From NCBI RefSeq assembly GCF_009711715.1, contig NZ_VENF01000014.1, positions 1 through 64,000 of the forward strand: DNA of 64,000 bases. Direction: 5' to 3'. Position numbers and translations under genes: made by a program. Positions 19,457 through 28,254 of this stretch are shown here, piece by piece. Below the pieces are notes generated by a model. That model ran no database searches. It was not told the DNA's origin and saw only the letters and a list, made by a program, of their open reading frames with translations. This DNA comes from Methylophaga sp. (GTDB taxonomy: Bacteria > Pseudomonadota > Gammaproteobacteria > Nitrosococcales > Methylophagaceae). How positions within the stretch are numbered: position 1 is the stretch's first letter; every line of letters begins with the position of its first letter.

Positions 19457-20971
19457 TCAGTTCTCCTTGTCGTCTGCTGCCGTGGTGTCGGCTGCAGCCT
19501 CTTTTTCTTTTTTTGCTTTGGATGCAGCCAAGGCAGCTTTGCGCTGACGCTGACGTTCTTCTTTTTCGCGCTGTTCCCGTTCCATCCTGGCCTGACGGGT
19601 TTCGAAGCGTTCGCGGGCAAGGTCCGATTTTTTACGTTCGCGTTCCTGATTCATAATTTCCGTCTTGGCAAAACGGAAGTAGGAGACCAGTGGAATCTTG
19701 CTGGGGCAGACATAATCGCAGCAGCCGCACTCGATACAATCAAACAGGTTGTAATCACGGGTCTGATCGAAATCCTTGGCACGGGAATGCCAGTAAAGCT
19801 GTTGCGGCAGCAGACTGGCCGGACACACCGAGGCACAGTCGCCACAACGTATACAGGGCAGCGCTTCAGTTTTCTCGGCGGCATCATCGACACCGACCAG
19901 AATGCAGTTGGCGGTCTTGGTGACCGGCAGATTATCGCCGGACAGGTTAAAGCCCATCATCGGACCGCCAAGAATAAACGGCTCGTCCGGCTCACGCCGG
20001 GTTTCAGCAAAAGCCAGCAGTTCTGAAATCGGCGTACCGAACAGGGTCTCGAAGTTACCGGCATGGGTCACATCGGTGCCAGTGACAGTAACGATGCGTG
20101 AAATCAGTGGCTCACCATGGTTAATGGCGCGACCCACGGCATAAGCGGTCCCCATATTATGTGAGACGATGCCGATATCAATCGGCAGGCCGTTACTTGG
20201 TACTTCCTTGCCGGTGACGACCTGGATAATCTGCTTCTCACCGCCGGTAGGATAACGGGTCGGGATCACGACGATCCGGGTTTCACTGAGATGGGGTCTG
20301 GCAGCCAGCGCCAGTTTCATCGAAGAAATTGCGAGCGGCTTGTTATCTTCAATAGCGAGAATGACCTCACGAGCACGCAGCGCATGCTGCATGATTTCAA
20401 CACCGTCGAGAATGCCGTCGGCACGTTCCCGCATCAACATGTCGTCACAGGAGATGTATGGTTCACACTCGGCACCGTTCAACAGCAGCGTTTCCACCGT
20501 GTGATGCACGCCCGGATTCAGCTTGATAAAGCTGGGGAATCCGGCACCACCCAGGCCGACAATACCGGCATCACGAATGATTTGACGAATTTCATGCGGT
20601 GAAATGTCGCGATAATTTTCAACCGGGTGGCGTTCAATCCACTGATCTTCGCCATCGGTTTCAATGGTGATGCAGGGAGCACTGAGCCCGGAAGGATGGG
20701 GAATCGGTTGCTCATCGATAGCCACCACCGTGCCTGAGCTGGGTGCATGAAGGCAGACAGAAACGTGACCATCGGCGCGGGCGATGCGCTGACCTTTCAG
20801 GACCTTGTCACCGACTTCCACCACCGGCATGGCAGCGGCACCGATGTGCTGTTGCAGAGGCAGGATCAACTGTCTGGCCAATGGCGTTTTACGGATCGGG
20901 GTCTGGGTCGAGCGTTTTTTATGGCCGCGCAGTTTCAAACCGCCCGGAAAGTCACCTAAGGGCTGGTTCAT
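19457..20971 (-). CDS. rnfC: Ion-translocating oxidoreductase complex subunit C (RnfC)
   Basis: The 504-residue protein contains GGLKLRGHK at the N-terminus, the nucleotide/FMN-binding [16 protein letters not shown] near residue 140, an SLBB domain, and two [4Fe-4S] motifs, [12 protein letters not shown] and [12 protein letters not shown], around residues 370-420. The last 70 residues form a charged K/E/R/A-rich helix; enterobacterial RnfC has a longer tail, so this is a short-tailed version. It is the NADH-interacting peripheral subunit. Overlaps rnfB by 4 bases. Confidence 0.95.
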   Translation of the reverse strand: MNQPLGDFPGGLKLRGHKKRSTQTPIRKTPLARQLILPLQQHIGAAAMPVVEVGDKVLKGQRIARADGHVSVCLHAPSSGTVVAIDEQPIPHPSGLSAPCITIETDGEDQWIERHPVENYRDISPHEIRQIIRDAGIVGLGGAGFPSFIKLNPGVHHTVETLLLNGAECEPYISCDDMLMRERADGILDGVEIMQHALRAREVILAIEDNKPLAISSMKLALAARPHLSETRIVVIPTRYPTGGEKQIIQVVTGKEVPSNGLPIDIGIVSHNMGTAYAVGRAINHGEPLISRIVTVTGTDVTHAGNFETLFGTPISELLAFAETRREPDEPFILGGPMMGFNLSGDNLPVTKTANCILVGVDDAAEKTEALPCIRCGDCASVCPASLLPQQLYWHSRAKDFDQTRDYNLFDCIECGCCDYVCPSKIPLVSYFRFAKTEIMNQERERKKSDLARERFETRQARMEREQREKEERQRQRKAALAASKAKKEKEAAADTTAADDKEN

Positions 20972-21528
20972 GCCTGACCTCCGCGTTCCAGTTGCAGATG
21001 TGACGGATCCGGCCAGCGCCAGGTGTTCGGATTCTGTGCCATTTCAACCATATCGATACAGTCGACCGGGCAGGGCTCGACACACAGTTCACAGCCGGTG
21101 CATTCATCAGCGATGACGGTATGCATATGCTTGGCAGCGCCGAGAATGGCATCGACCGGGCAGGCCTGAATACATAATGTGCAACCGATGCAGCGTTCTT
21201 CATCGATCACTGCCAGCATTTTGGGTTTCTCGATACCGCATTCTTCATCCAGCGGCTTGGGCTCGACATCCAGCAGGTCGGCCAGTGCCTGAATAGTAGA
21301 CTCGCCACCGGGTGGGCAGCGGTTGATATCGACCTCACCGGCTGCAATCGCCTCGGCATAGGGACGGCAACCGGCAAAACTGCATTGGCCGCATTGGGTT
21401 TGCGGCAGCAGTTTGTCGATTTGCTCGACAATCGGATCGCCCTCGACCTTGAATTTGACCGAGGCAAAGCCGAGCAACAGTCCGAGGATTAACGCCAGCA
21501 GCGTCAGGGCAATAATCGCTGTCAACAT
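20968..21528 (-). CDS. rnfB: Ion-translocating oxidoreductase complex subunit B (RnfB)
   Basis: The 186-residue protein has an N-terminal membrane helix (residues 1-24). A four-cysteine cluster domain follows ([21 protein letters not shown], with a further Cys in NRCPPGG). Two ferredoxin-like motifs, [16 protein letters not shown] and [16 protein letters not shown], complete it. It passes electrons between ferredoxin and the membrane subunits. The rnfA stop is 4 bases upstream. Confidence 0.95.
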   Translation of the reverse strand: MLTAIIALTLLALILGLLLGFASVKFKVEGDPIVEQIDKLLPQTQCGQCSFAGCRPYAEAIAAGEVDINRCPPGGESTIQALADLLDVEPKPLDEECGIEKPKMLAVIDEERCIGCTLCIQACPVDAILGAAKHMHTVIADECTGCELCVEPCPVDCIDMVEMAQNPNTWRWPDPSHLQLERGGQA

Positions 21529-21532
21529 AGAC

Positions 21533-22114
21533 TTAGACCTTCACCAGTCCGGCAAAGCCCATAAAGGCCATCGACATTAAACCGGCCGTTATCAGACCGA
21601 TGGCGGCACCCTGGAACGGCACCGGCACATCTGCTGCAGCCAGGCGTTCGCGCATGCCGGCAAAGATCACCAGTACCATTGAGAAACCGATAGCAGCACC
21701 AAAGCCGTAAAGCGCAGATTCAATGAAACCATGCTGTTCCTGCACATTAAGCAGGGCGACCCCCAGCACGGCACAGTTGGTGGTGATTAATGGCAGGAAG
21801 ATACCCAGTACCTGATACAACAGCGGGCTGGTTTTGTGGACGACCATTTCGGTGAACTGCACGACCACGGCGATCACGAAGATAAAGCTGATGGTTCGCA
21901 GAAACTCGATACCGAAAGGGGCCAGCAGATATGCGTTAATCAGATAACTGCTGATCGAGGACAAAGTCAGCACGAAAGTCGTTGCCAGCGCCATACCCAT
22001 CGCCGTTTCCAGCTTGCGTGACACGCCCATGAACGGACACAGCCCAAGGAATTTCACCAGGACGATGTTGTTCACCAGTATCGTGCTTAACAATATCAGG
22101 GCATAATCTGCCAT
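21533..22114 (-). CDS. rnfA: Ion-translocating oxidoreductase complex subunit A (RnfA)
   Basis: This 193-residue, six-helix protein contains [34 protein letters not shown] and [21 protein letters not shown] segments (cysteines for the shared intramembrane cluster with RnfE). It is first in the operon rnfABCDGE-nth-DUF1841. The roughly 200 bases upstream, to the DAHP synthase stop at 22320, hold the presumed operon promoter, but no clear -35/-10 pair was identified. Confidence 0.95.
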   Translation of the reverse strand: MADYALILLSTILVNNIVLVKFLGLCPFMGVSRKLETAMGMALATTFVLTLSSISSYLINAYLLAPFGIEFLRTISFIFVIAVVVQFTEMVVHKTSPLLYQVLGIFLPLITTNCAVLGVALLNVQEQHGFIESALYGFGAAIGFSMVLVIFAGMRERLAAADVPVPFQGAAIGLITAGLMSMAFMGFAGLVKV

Positions 22115-22319
22115 TTAATAACCTACTGATTTTCTCGGGAATTCGTTCTGATTTCAGTACGAGCGGGGCCCGGCTGCAAATCGTTAATCGCTAATTATAG
22201 CCTAAACAGGGCTATTTCCGAAACGCCGCACGCAAGTTTATCTCTTTGTCATAGAGCAACTTAGCGCGCAGTAGAGCGACAACCGCTGAGCCGGGAAATT
22301 CCGGCAGCATTGATTGAAA

Positions 22320-23378
22320 TTATTGATGCTGGCGACGTTCGCGAACCGCAGCAGCCAGCTCACGTAATAGTACTTCGGTCTTATCCCATGCCATGCAGGC
22401 ATCGGTAATGCTCTGACCGTAGACCAGTTCCTTGCCCGGTTCAGCATTTTGACGACCGGCAACTAGGTGGCTTTCCAGCATCAGGCCGATGATTCGTTTG
22501 TCACCGGCCGCGACCTGAGCTGCCACATCACGGCAGACAGTTTCCTGTTGAATATGATTTTTGCCGCTGTTGGCATGACTGCAGTCAATCATAATCCGTA
22601 CCGTCTGACCGGACCGGCCAATAACTTCTGCTGCCGCATTGACACTGTCAGCGTCAAAATTGGGGGTACGACCTCCGCGCAGAATCACATGACAGTCAGG
22701 GTTACCGGTAGTTGAGAAAATTGCTGAACGGCCAGCTTTGGTCAAAGACATGAAGTGATGTGGTTTGGACGCTGACAAGCAGGCATCAACTGCAATCTGC
22801 AGACCACCGTCGGTCGCGTTCTTGAATCCCACCGGACATGACAGACCGGAAGCCAGCTCACGGTGAGCCTGACTTTCGGTGGTACGGGCACCGATGGCAC
22901 CCCAGGAGACCAGATCGGCAATGTACTGAGGACTGATGAGATCGAGATATTCGGTTGCTGCCGGAATCCCCATTTCGGCCAGGTCGAGCAGCAGTTTGCG
23001 GGCAATATGCAGTCCGTCATTGATTTTGAAGCTGCCATCGAGGTAAGGGTCATTAATGAGGCCTTTCCAGCCCACCACCGAGCGGGGTTTCTCGAAATAA
23101 ACCCGCATGATGATGTGCAGATCGTCCTTTAATTCTTCGATCAGCGGTTTCAGTCTTGTGGCATACTCACGGGCAGCAATCGGATCATGGATTGAGCAGG
23201 GTCCGACGATGACAATCAAACGATCATCACGCTTGTGCAGAATGTCCTGACTGGCCTTGCGGGCAAGAAATACCGTCTCCGATGCTTTATCGGTGATAGG
23301 CAGTTCTTCATGTAGTTGCGCCGGCGGCAGGACTTCCTGTATGCCGATTATTCGCAAGTCGTCGGTGCTGTAGAGCAT
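22320..23378 (-). CDS. aroG: 3-deoxy-7-phosphoheptulonate synthase (DAHP synthase, AroG-type)
   Basis: This 352-residue class I alpha DAHP synthase performs the first step of aromatic amino-acid synthesis, condensing PEP and erythrose 4-phosphate. Key blocks: GPCSIHDPIAAREYA, MRVYFEKPRSVVGWKGLINDP, WGAIGARTTESQ.HRELASG, and MIDCSHANSGK (metal and substrate residues). The ATG at 23378 aligns with E. coli AroG (LYSTDDLRI); an upstream in-frame extension of 53 residues lacks similarity and is rejected. Which amino acid inhibits it cannot be told; overall similarity is highest to the Phe-sensitive form. Confidence 0.93.
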   Translation of the reverse strand: MLYSTDDLRIIGIQEVLPPAQLHEELPITDKASETVFLARKASQDILHKRDDRLIVIVGPCSIHDPIAAREYATRLKPLIEELKDDLHIIMRVYFEKPRSVVGWKGLINDPYLDGSFKINDGLHIARKLLLDLAEMGIPAATEYLDLISPQYIADLVSWGAIGARTTESQAHRELASGLSCPVGFKNATDGGLQIAVDACLSASKPHHFMSLTKAGRSAIFSTTGNPDCHVILRGGRTPNFDADSVNAAAEVIGRSGQTVRIMIDCSHANSGKNHIQQETVCRDVAAQVAAGDKRIIGLMLESHLVAGRQNAEPGKELVYGQSITDACMAWDKTEVLLRELAAAVRERRQHQ

Positions 23379-23587
23379 GATGGTCGCTAATGTCGTGGCT
23401 AAATAAACGCTAAATTGTACCCGCTGCGCCGGTTTTGTGCTACGGCGGCGTGGTTGGAAATGAATGGATTCATTCTGGCTGGGATGATGTGAATTGTTCG
23501 TCAGTTGGCTCAGATATGACAGCGTAAACTTCAGCATTGAAGCGAAGTCTCAGCTTGAGGCGATAGTGCAGGATAAAAGGAAATCGT

Positions 23588-24274
23588 ATGCGGTTGGTCG
23601 AATCACTAAAACAAGGGCAGGAAAAGCTCGAGTCTTTGAACAGCGAGTTGAAGAGCCGGGTTGAAAGTACATTGAAAAACTGGCCGGAAACGCTGAACAA
23701 AAAAGTTTCAGATATCCGCAACCTGTCGCTGCCGTGGACACAGTATTTTCATTTTTTCCATGAACCCGATGAAACCCAGATCATTCCGGAGGACCGGGCG
23801 CTCAGCGAGAAATTTGTAGCATTGCGGCAACGTCTGGAAGCAGAACTGGGGCAGGAAAGTTATGTTGGTGAATGGTTTCAGGTAGATCAGACCTGTATTG
23901 ACCAGTTTGCCGGGGTAACCGGCGATCACCAGTGGATTCATACCGATCCGGTACGTGCGGCGCAGGAGTCGCCATTCAAGACCACGATAGCGCACGGTTT
24001 TTTGACACTGTCGTTGATCCCGATGCTGACTGATACCGTGAATCCGTCAAAAAATGATTACCCTGAAGCTCGGCTGGTGGTTAACTACGGCATGAATAAA
24101 GTCGTGTTTCCGGCACCGGTCAGAGCTGGCAAACGTATCCGGGCCCGCACCCGGATTATCGAAATCCGTGAGTTACGACGTGGTCTGGAGCTGGTGCGTG
24201 AGGTCAAGATCGAAGTTGAAAACAGCAAGCGTGCAGCCTGTATTGCCGAATTGGTGCTAAGACTTTACGACTGA
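23588..24274 (+). CDS. MaoC-like hot-dog dehydratase family protein
   Basis: The protein has 228 residues. The first ~85 form a charged helical region; the rest is an R-specific enoyl-CoA hydratase-like domain. The catalytic motif is VTGDHQWIHTDPVRAAQESPF followed by TIAHGFLTLSL (Asp/His hydratase dyad). Such proteins hydrate enoyl-CoA or enoyl-ACP; the substrate is unknown. AAGGA lies upstream of the ATG. It is a single-gene unit divergent from the DAHP synthase and ends at a strong terminator shared with nhaD. The unusual N-terminal helical extension might mediate binding to another protein. Confidence 0.85.
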   Translation: MRLVESLKQGQEKLESLNSELKSRVESTLKNWPETLNKKVSDIRNLSLPWTQYFHFFHEPDETQIIPEDRALSEKFVALRQRLEAELGQESYVGEWFQVDQTCIDQFAGVTGDHQWIHTDPVRAAQESPFKTTIAHGFLTLSLIPMLTDTVNPSKNDYPEARLVVNYGMNKVVFPAPVRAGKRIRARTRIIEIRELRRGLELVREVKIEVENSKRAACIAELVLRLYD

Positions 24275-24286
24275 GTAACAGCAATG

Positions 24287-24312
24287 AAAAAGCGGCCCGC
24301 AGGCCGCTTTTT
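24287..24312. terminator. Bidirectional rho-independent terminator
   Basis: An 11-base stem (AAAAAGCGGCC with GGCCGCTTTTT) and a CGCA loop sit between the convergent MaoC-like gene and nhaD. T-tracts are present on both strands. The hairpin abuts the nhaD stop codon. Confidence 0.9.
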
Positions 24313-25758
24313 TTAATGCACCGTCACTTCAAACAGTGAGGCATTAAGCCAGAGATGGAGCCAGATACTGGCGGCATAGCCCAGCGCGATAGCCCACATC
24401 CATTTCAGATGACTGAAAAAGGTGTAAATGCCGCGTGCCTGACCCATCACTGCCACACCGGCAGCGGAGCCAATCGATAACAAAGAACCTCCGACGCCGG
24501 CCGTCAGTGTCACCAGCAGCCACTGACCATGGCTCATTTCAGGCATCATCGACAGTACGGCAAACATCACCGGAATATTATCGACTACCGCTGAAATCAG
24601 GCCGATCAGGATATTGGCTGTGGTCGGCCCCAAATCTCCATACATCAGTTCTGAGCCCAGGCTCAGGTAGCCAATCGTGCCGAGACCGCCGACGCAGAGA
24701 ATAATGCCGTAGAAGAACATGAGCGTGTCCCATTCGGCGCGTTCAATCTGGCGGAAAATATTAAATGGTCGTTTGCCTTCACCTACCTCTTCCAGCTCCA
24801 TCATCAGGCGCGACTCACGCAGCTTGAGGATATAGCCATAAATTTTCAGGAAACCCAGACCGGTCATCATGCCCACTACCGGTGGCAAATGCAGGAAATT
24901 ATGGGCGCAGACTGCCATCGCAATCGTCAGCAGAAACAGGCCGATGACAACAAAGGCACCGTCTTTCAGGACCACTGAGTCATTGCCCGCTTCCGGCGTC
25001 ACATTTTTCACGGTTAATGACATCAAAAAGGCCGGAATAAACCAGTTCACCAGCGACGGCAGGAACAAAGCGAAAAATTCATGGAATTCGACCACACCCT
25101 TTTGCCAGACCATCAGTGTCGTGATATCACCAAATGGACTGAATGCACCGCCGGCATTCGCAGCTACGACGATATTGATACAGGCGACGGTCACAAAGCC
25201 GAGGTTATTGCCACCAACAGCCATGACCACGGTGGCCATCAGCAGGGCGGTAGTGAGGTTATCGGCTACCGGTGAGATAAAAAACGCCAGCAGGCCGGTG
25301 AGCCAGAAAATCGTGCGCAGGGAAAAGCCCTTGTTAATCAGCCAGGCACGCAGGGCATCAAACACGCCACGTTCCCCCATGGTGCCGATATAAGTCATGG
25401 CGGCAAGCAGGAACAGGAACAATTCGGCATATTCCAGCAGATTGTGCCGGATCATCACTTCGGCGGTATGGTGATAGCTGGAATCCGGTTGCTGAGCGTA
25501 AATCAGTGCGATCATGGCCCAGATCAGGCCGGCGGCAACCATGACCGGTTTCGATTTACGCATATGAATTTCTTCTTCGACCACGACCAGGGCGTAGGCG
25601 AAGATGAACAAAGCGATGGCTGCGTATCCGACCCAGTGTGTGGTCAGATCGAGCAATTTAACATCAGTAACTGCCGCTGCCAGTTGCGGCATCAAAGACA
25701 AGACTATACCCAGCAGGGAGGCAGACACCATTGTCTGACTTTTATGGCGCGCGTTCAC
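24313..25758 (-). CDS. nhaD: Na+/H+ antiporter NhaD
   Basis: The protein has 481 residues and about 13 membrane segments. Characteristic NhaD/ion-transporter-superfamily blocks are LLAAMTYIGTMGERGVFDALR, SPVADNLTTALLMATVVMAVGG, ANAGGAFSPFGDITTLMVWQKG and SAVVDNIPVMFAVLSMM, with conserved acidic residues in hydrophobic surroundings. NhaD exports Na+ (or Li+) in exchange for protons, mainly at alkaline pH in marine and halophilic bacteria. Single gene, own terminator. Confidence 0.93.
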   Translation of the reverse strand: MNARHKSQTMVSASLLGIVLSLMPQLAAAVTDVKLLDLTTHWVGYAAIALFIFAYALVVVEEEIHMRKSKPVMVAAGLIWAMIALIYAQQPDSSYHHTAEVMIRHNLLEYAELFLFLLAAMTYIGTMGERGVFDALRAWLINKGFSLRTIFWLTGLLAFFISPVADNLTTALLMATVVMAVGGNNLGFVTVACINIVVAANAGGAFSPFGDITTLMVWQKGVVEFHEFFALFLPSLVNWFIPAFLMSLTVKNVTPEAGNDSVVLKDGAFVVIGLFLLTIAMAVCAHNFLHLPPVVGMMTGLGFLKIYGYILKLRESRLMMELEEVGEGKRPFNIFRQIERAEWDTLMFFYGIILCVGGLGTIGYLSLGSELMYGDLGPTTANILIGLISAVVDNIPVMFAVLSMMPEMSHGQWLLVTLTAGVGGSLLSIGSAAGVAVMGQARGIYTFFSHLKWMWAIALGYAASIWLHLWLNASLFEVTVH

Positions 25759-25826
25759 GTTGAAAGTCCTTATTGAAATTCAAGTCAACGCGCAATCATA
25801 CGCTGCCCAGCGATCAAAGCAACTAC

Positions 25827-26324
25827 TTAATTGGGGGTAGTCACCTTGGTCATAACGCTGCTATAGAAGCCGACTGAAGCATCTTCAACCAGATCAAAAA
25901 CATGATCAAAACCGTTCTGACCACCGTAATACGGGTCAGGCACGTCACTTTCCTCTCTTTCCGGCGCATAATCCAGAAACAGTTTGATTTTGTCTCTTAA
26001 TCCGGGCGGACAAGCGGCATGCAGGATGTCGTAATTGTCGGTATCCATCGCCAGGATATGGTCAAACATCTCAAAATCGGTGCGGGCGAACTTACGGGCA
26101 CGGATGTGCGAGAGATCAATGCCGCGCTGACGGGCAGTTTGCTGGGCGCGGGCATCGGGTTCCTCGCCGATGTGATAAGCATGCGTGCCAGCCGAATCAA
26201 TCAGAAAACGATCCAGCGTGCCGTGCTTTTCAACCAGGTGAGTGAACACGCCCTCGGCGGTCGGAGAACGACAAATATTGCCCATGCAGACAAAGAGTAC
26301 TTTTATCTGTTTATTATTGTTCAT
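25827..26324 (-). CDS. Low-molecular-weight protein-tyrosine-phosphatase family protein
   Basis: The 165-residue protein carries the P-loop C-x5-R-S as CMGNICRS, with nucleophile C13 and R19, and the general-acid motif DPYYGG at D130. The first eight codons (MNNNKQIK) come from the integrated element: the 17-bp attachment repeat lies within codons 11-16, and the original start (MSQIKVLF...) is stranded at 35547. Known family roles are phosphotyrosine dephosphorylation and, for homologues beside fructosamine-kinase-like genes, dephosphorylation of ribulosamine 5-phosphates on proteins. Its ancestral partner was the kinase gene now 9.2 kb away. AAGGAA lies 13 bases before the new ATG, farther than ideal. 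Confidence 0.92.
   Translation of the reverse strand: MNNNKQIKVLFVCMGNICRSPTAEGVFTHLVEKHGTLDRFLIDSAGTHAYHIGEEPDARAQQTARQRGIDLSHIRARKFARTDFEMFDHILAMDTDNYDILHAACPPGLRDKIKLFLDYAPEREESDVPDPYYGGQNGFDHVFDLVEDASVGFYSSVMTKVTTPN
26278..26294. repeat. attL: 17-bp direct repeat in the phosphatase P-loop codons
   Basis: TTGCCCATGCAGACAAA is identical to 35510-35526, in the same orientation. It encodes (minus strand) the FVCMGN part of the phosphatase active site. It marks the left junction of the integrated element. Confidence 0.9.
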
Positions 26325-26340
26325 AACTGTTTGAATTTCC

Positions 26341-26397
26341 TTGACTTGCTATATTTGTGTATTTATCGTTATTCATGGTTGTATATCACTGATACAT
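26341..26397 (+). promoter_or_regulatory. Probable integrase promoter with palindromic operator
   Basis: TTGACT (26341-26346), 17 bases, then TATCGT (26364-26369). Downstream, before the integrase ATG, is a palindrome TGTAT-N7-ATACA (about 26380-26396). A near copy, TGTAT-N7-ACACA, lies before the putative terminase operon at 30928-30944. This suggests one regulator acting at both places. Confidence 0.42.
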
Positions 26398-26417
26398 ACA
26401 CAAGGTACACACACGAA

Positions 26418-27497
26418 ATGAGCAATACACAAACACAAAGCAGGGTAAAAATCACGAGTGATACCATTGCCAGGAAATTGGTTTTTACTGGAAGCGATCG
26501 CGATTACTCTGCAGGCGACTCATTGTACTTGCGAGTGCGAAAAGCCTCAAAGGTTTGGATTTATAAAACGGCCAAAGGCGGCAAAGTCAGAATCAAAACG
26601 CTGGGCAAATTTGGCGACCTTAAATATAAGGAAGCTAAAAACAAGGTTTTGAAGCTGGATAAGGCCGATCTGGTTGATGACTCGCTGTTTTCTCTGTTCC
26701 TGAATAAGTACTACAAAGAACGGGTACTGAGTGGCAGCCGAAAGCATAAGCGACCAGAGCAAGCAAAACGCTATCTAGATATTTTATCCGCTGAATTTGG
26801 CACAAAGCGCGTCAGTGATATTACTAAACGTCAATTAGTTAAATTCATTCAGGAGTATGCAAAGCGAGGTGAGAGAGCAGCAGACCAGTTAAGGAGTCAT
26901 GCAAAGAACGTGTTTTCATACGCTTTGCAGCTTGGTTATATCGAATTGTCACCAATGGACGGCGTAACCAGTGACGTTACCGGGTATGTTGCCAAGCCGC
27001 GTGAACGTGTTCTAAACGATGATGAAATCAGGTTCATTTTCAATTTATCCCATCCTAACGCCCGTTTAATCCGGTTCTTACTATTGACCGGGCTGAGGAT
27101 AAGCGAAGCTCAAGAAGGCCACCTAGATGCTGATATATGGCGCGTTACTGACTCAAAAAACGGTAAGGCGCATTGGGTTCACTTGTCTGATTTGGCAAAA
27201 GAGCAATTACCACTGCCAGAAACAGGCAAAACCGCCATTCAAGCATGGTTAAAAAGACGACTTATAAAGCAAGGTTATGAAGATGCTGACAGGTTTACCC
27301 CGCATGATTGCCGTCGGACTTTTGCTACAAGATTAAATGATAAAGGGATTGAGCCGTATATCGTTGAAAAGTGCCTTAATCATTCGCTTGAAGGTGTCAT
27401 GGCCGTTTATAACCACGCTGAATATGTTGAGCAGCGTATCGAGGCTGGCAATAAGATTGCTGATATTTACAAGGAAGTGTTGGAGGGTAAGAAATGA
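26418..27497 (+). CDS. int: Tyrosine recombinase (integrase) of the element
   Basis: The protein has 359 residues from the ATG at 26418; the frame is open further upstream into the phosphatase antisense, which is not used. An N-terminal arm-binding region (residues 1-70) carries a DUF4102-like pattern (SLYLRVRKASKVWIYKTAKGGKVRIKTLG, read as YLRV..KVWIYK). A core-binding SAM-like domain follows. The catalytic domain has R227 (TGLRISEA), H296-x-x-R299 (HDCRRTFATRL), H322 and nucleophile Y331. It catalyses integration and excision at the 17-bp repeat. Overlaps the next gene by 4 bases. A linking fold of the P4/phage-satellite integrase type is likely. Confidence 0.93.
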   Translation: MSNTQTQSRVKITSDTIARKLVFTGSDRDYSAGDSLYLRVRKASKVWIYKTAKGGKVRIKTLGKFGDLKYKEAKNKVLKLDKADLVDDSLFSLFLNKYYKERVLSGSRKHKRPEQAKRYLDILSAEFGTKRVSDITKRQLVKFIQEYAKRGERAADQLRSHAKNVFSYALQLGYIELSPMDGVTSDVTGYVAKPRERVLNDDEIRFIFNLSHPNARLIRFLLLTGLRISEAQEGHLDADIWRVTDSKNGKAHWVHLSDLAKEQLPLPETGKTAIQAWLKRRLIKQGYEDADRFTPHDCRRTFATRLNDKGIEPYIVEKCLNHSLEGVMAVYNHAEYVEQRIEAGNKIADIYKEVLEGKK

Positions 27498-27934
27498 GTG
27501 ATGTTATGTATCAATTTGATAATTTGTATCTGCTTTATTGTAAATACAAACGCAATGAACCATTTCTAAAATCTGAACTTATCAAATATCTGCGAAGAGG
27601 CCACAAACTGAACGAGGATTACCTTCCGCTAGAGGAATTTATGTGGTTTATGGCTGACTGCATTGAGGACAAGCCAGTTTTTCGGCACACACACAACAGT
27701 AAAGGCTTGACGCTTTTTGAAGCAGGTCTTTTGGCTGGATTTATCGCTAACTACAGGCTGGAAGGTGTCAGAGGCGAAAAAACCAAGGCTATCGAAGATA
27801 TGGCACGCAGAAAAAACTGCACAACCCGTGCTATCAATAGCTATATAAAGCAAATGAAAGAAGATGGTGAGTTTGATGTTTACGATGTGGCGCAGCAGCT
27901 ATACGAGCACTGGAGCCAACAAAAAAATAATTGA
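27494..27934 (+). CDS. Hypothetical protein with possible HTH, co-translated with the integrase
   Basis: This 146-residue soluble protein overlaps the integrase stop by 4 bases (ATGA), so the two are translationally coupled. The C-terminal half contains KAIEDMARRKNCTTRAINSYIKQMKEDG, which has the spacing of a helix-turn-helix. The N-terminal half is rich in aromatic and charged residues. I do not recognise the family. Position suggests an accessory to integration/excision or a regulator. Confidence 0.6.
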   Translation: MSDVMYQFDNLYLLYCKYKRNEPFLKSELIKYLRRGHKLNEDYLPLEEFMWFMADCIEDKPVFRHTHNSKGLTLFEAGLLAGFIANYRLEGVRGEKTKAIEDMARRKNCTTRAINSYIKQMKEDGEFDVYDVAQQLYEHWSQQKNN

Positions 27935-28050
27935 AAACTGAAACTAACTTTTCTTGAAAACTCAAATTTCTGTTTTCATGTTTATCAATAAAAACAATAA
28001 CATACAATTGTGACGAGTGATGTTACTCATGAATTTACGAGGACAAACAC

Positions 28051-28254
28051 ATGTCACAAATTGCACAAGACTTAAAACTTGCTTTATCGGTTAAGGAGGC
28101 CAGAGGCGCGCTCGGCGTATCACACGGTTTTTTTTACAAGATCCTGAACTCTGGAAAGCTGAAATCATTCAAAATCGGCGATAAAAGGCTGATAAGCGTT
28201 AAAGAGTTAGAACGCTACGTTTCCGAGTTGGAAGCAGGGGAAGCTACGAAATGA
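28051..28254 (+). CDS. AlpA/excisionase-like helix-turn-helix regulator
   Basis: The 67-residue protein has a single winged HTH of the excisionase/MerR type: LSVKEARGALGVSHGFFYKILNSGKLKSFKIGDKRLISVKELERYVSEL in outline (residues 14-60). In P4-like and PICI-like satellites, AlpA-type proteins activate the integrase or act as excision factors. GAGGA lies 7 bases before the ATG. The 116-base gap upstream holds an inverted repeat GAGT-N6-ACTC (28015-28028), a candidate operator. It overlaps the primase gene by 4 bases. Confidence 0.8.
   Translation: MSQIAQDLKLALSVKEARGALGVSHGFFYKILNSGKLKSFKIGDKRLISVKELERYVSELEAGEATK

Noticed and set aside
19453..19620. Extended N-terminus of RnfD
   Set aside because: It reads the lysine/glutamate-rich end of rnfC in another frame; the ATG at 19452 has a ribosome-binding site and matches the family.
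23379..23537. 53-residue extension of DAHP synthase
   Set aside because: No similarity to AroG proteins, which begin at the internal ATG.
26019..26417. Longer integrase starting inside the phosphatase gene
   Set aside because: The extension is antisense to conserved phosphatase codons and crosses the attachment site; ATG 26418 gives a normal integrase N-terminus.
28015..28028. GAGT-N6-ACTC as a confirmed regulator site
   Set aside because: A four-base arm can occur by chance; kept only as a candidate in the AlpA-like entry.
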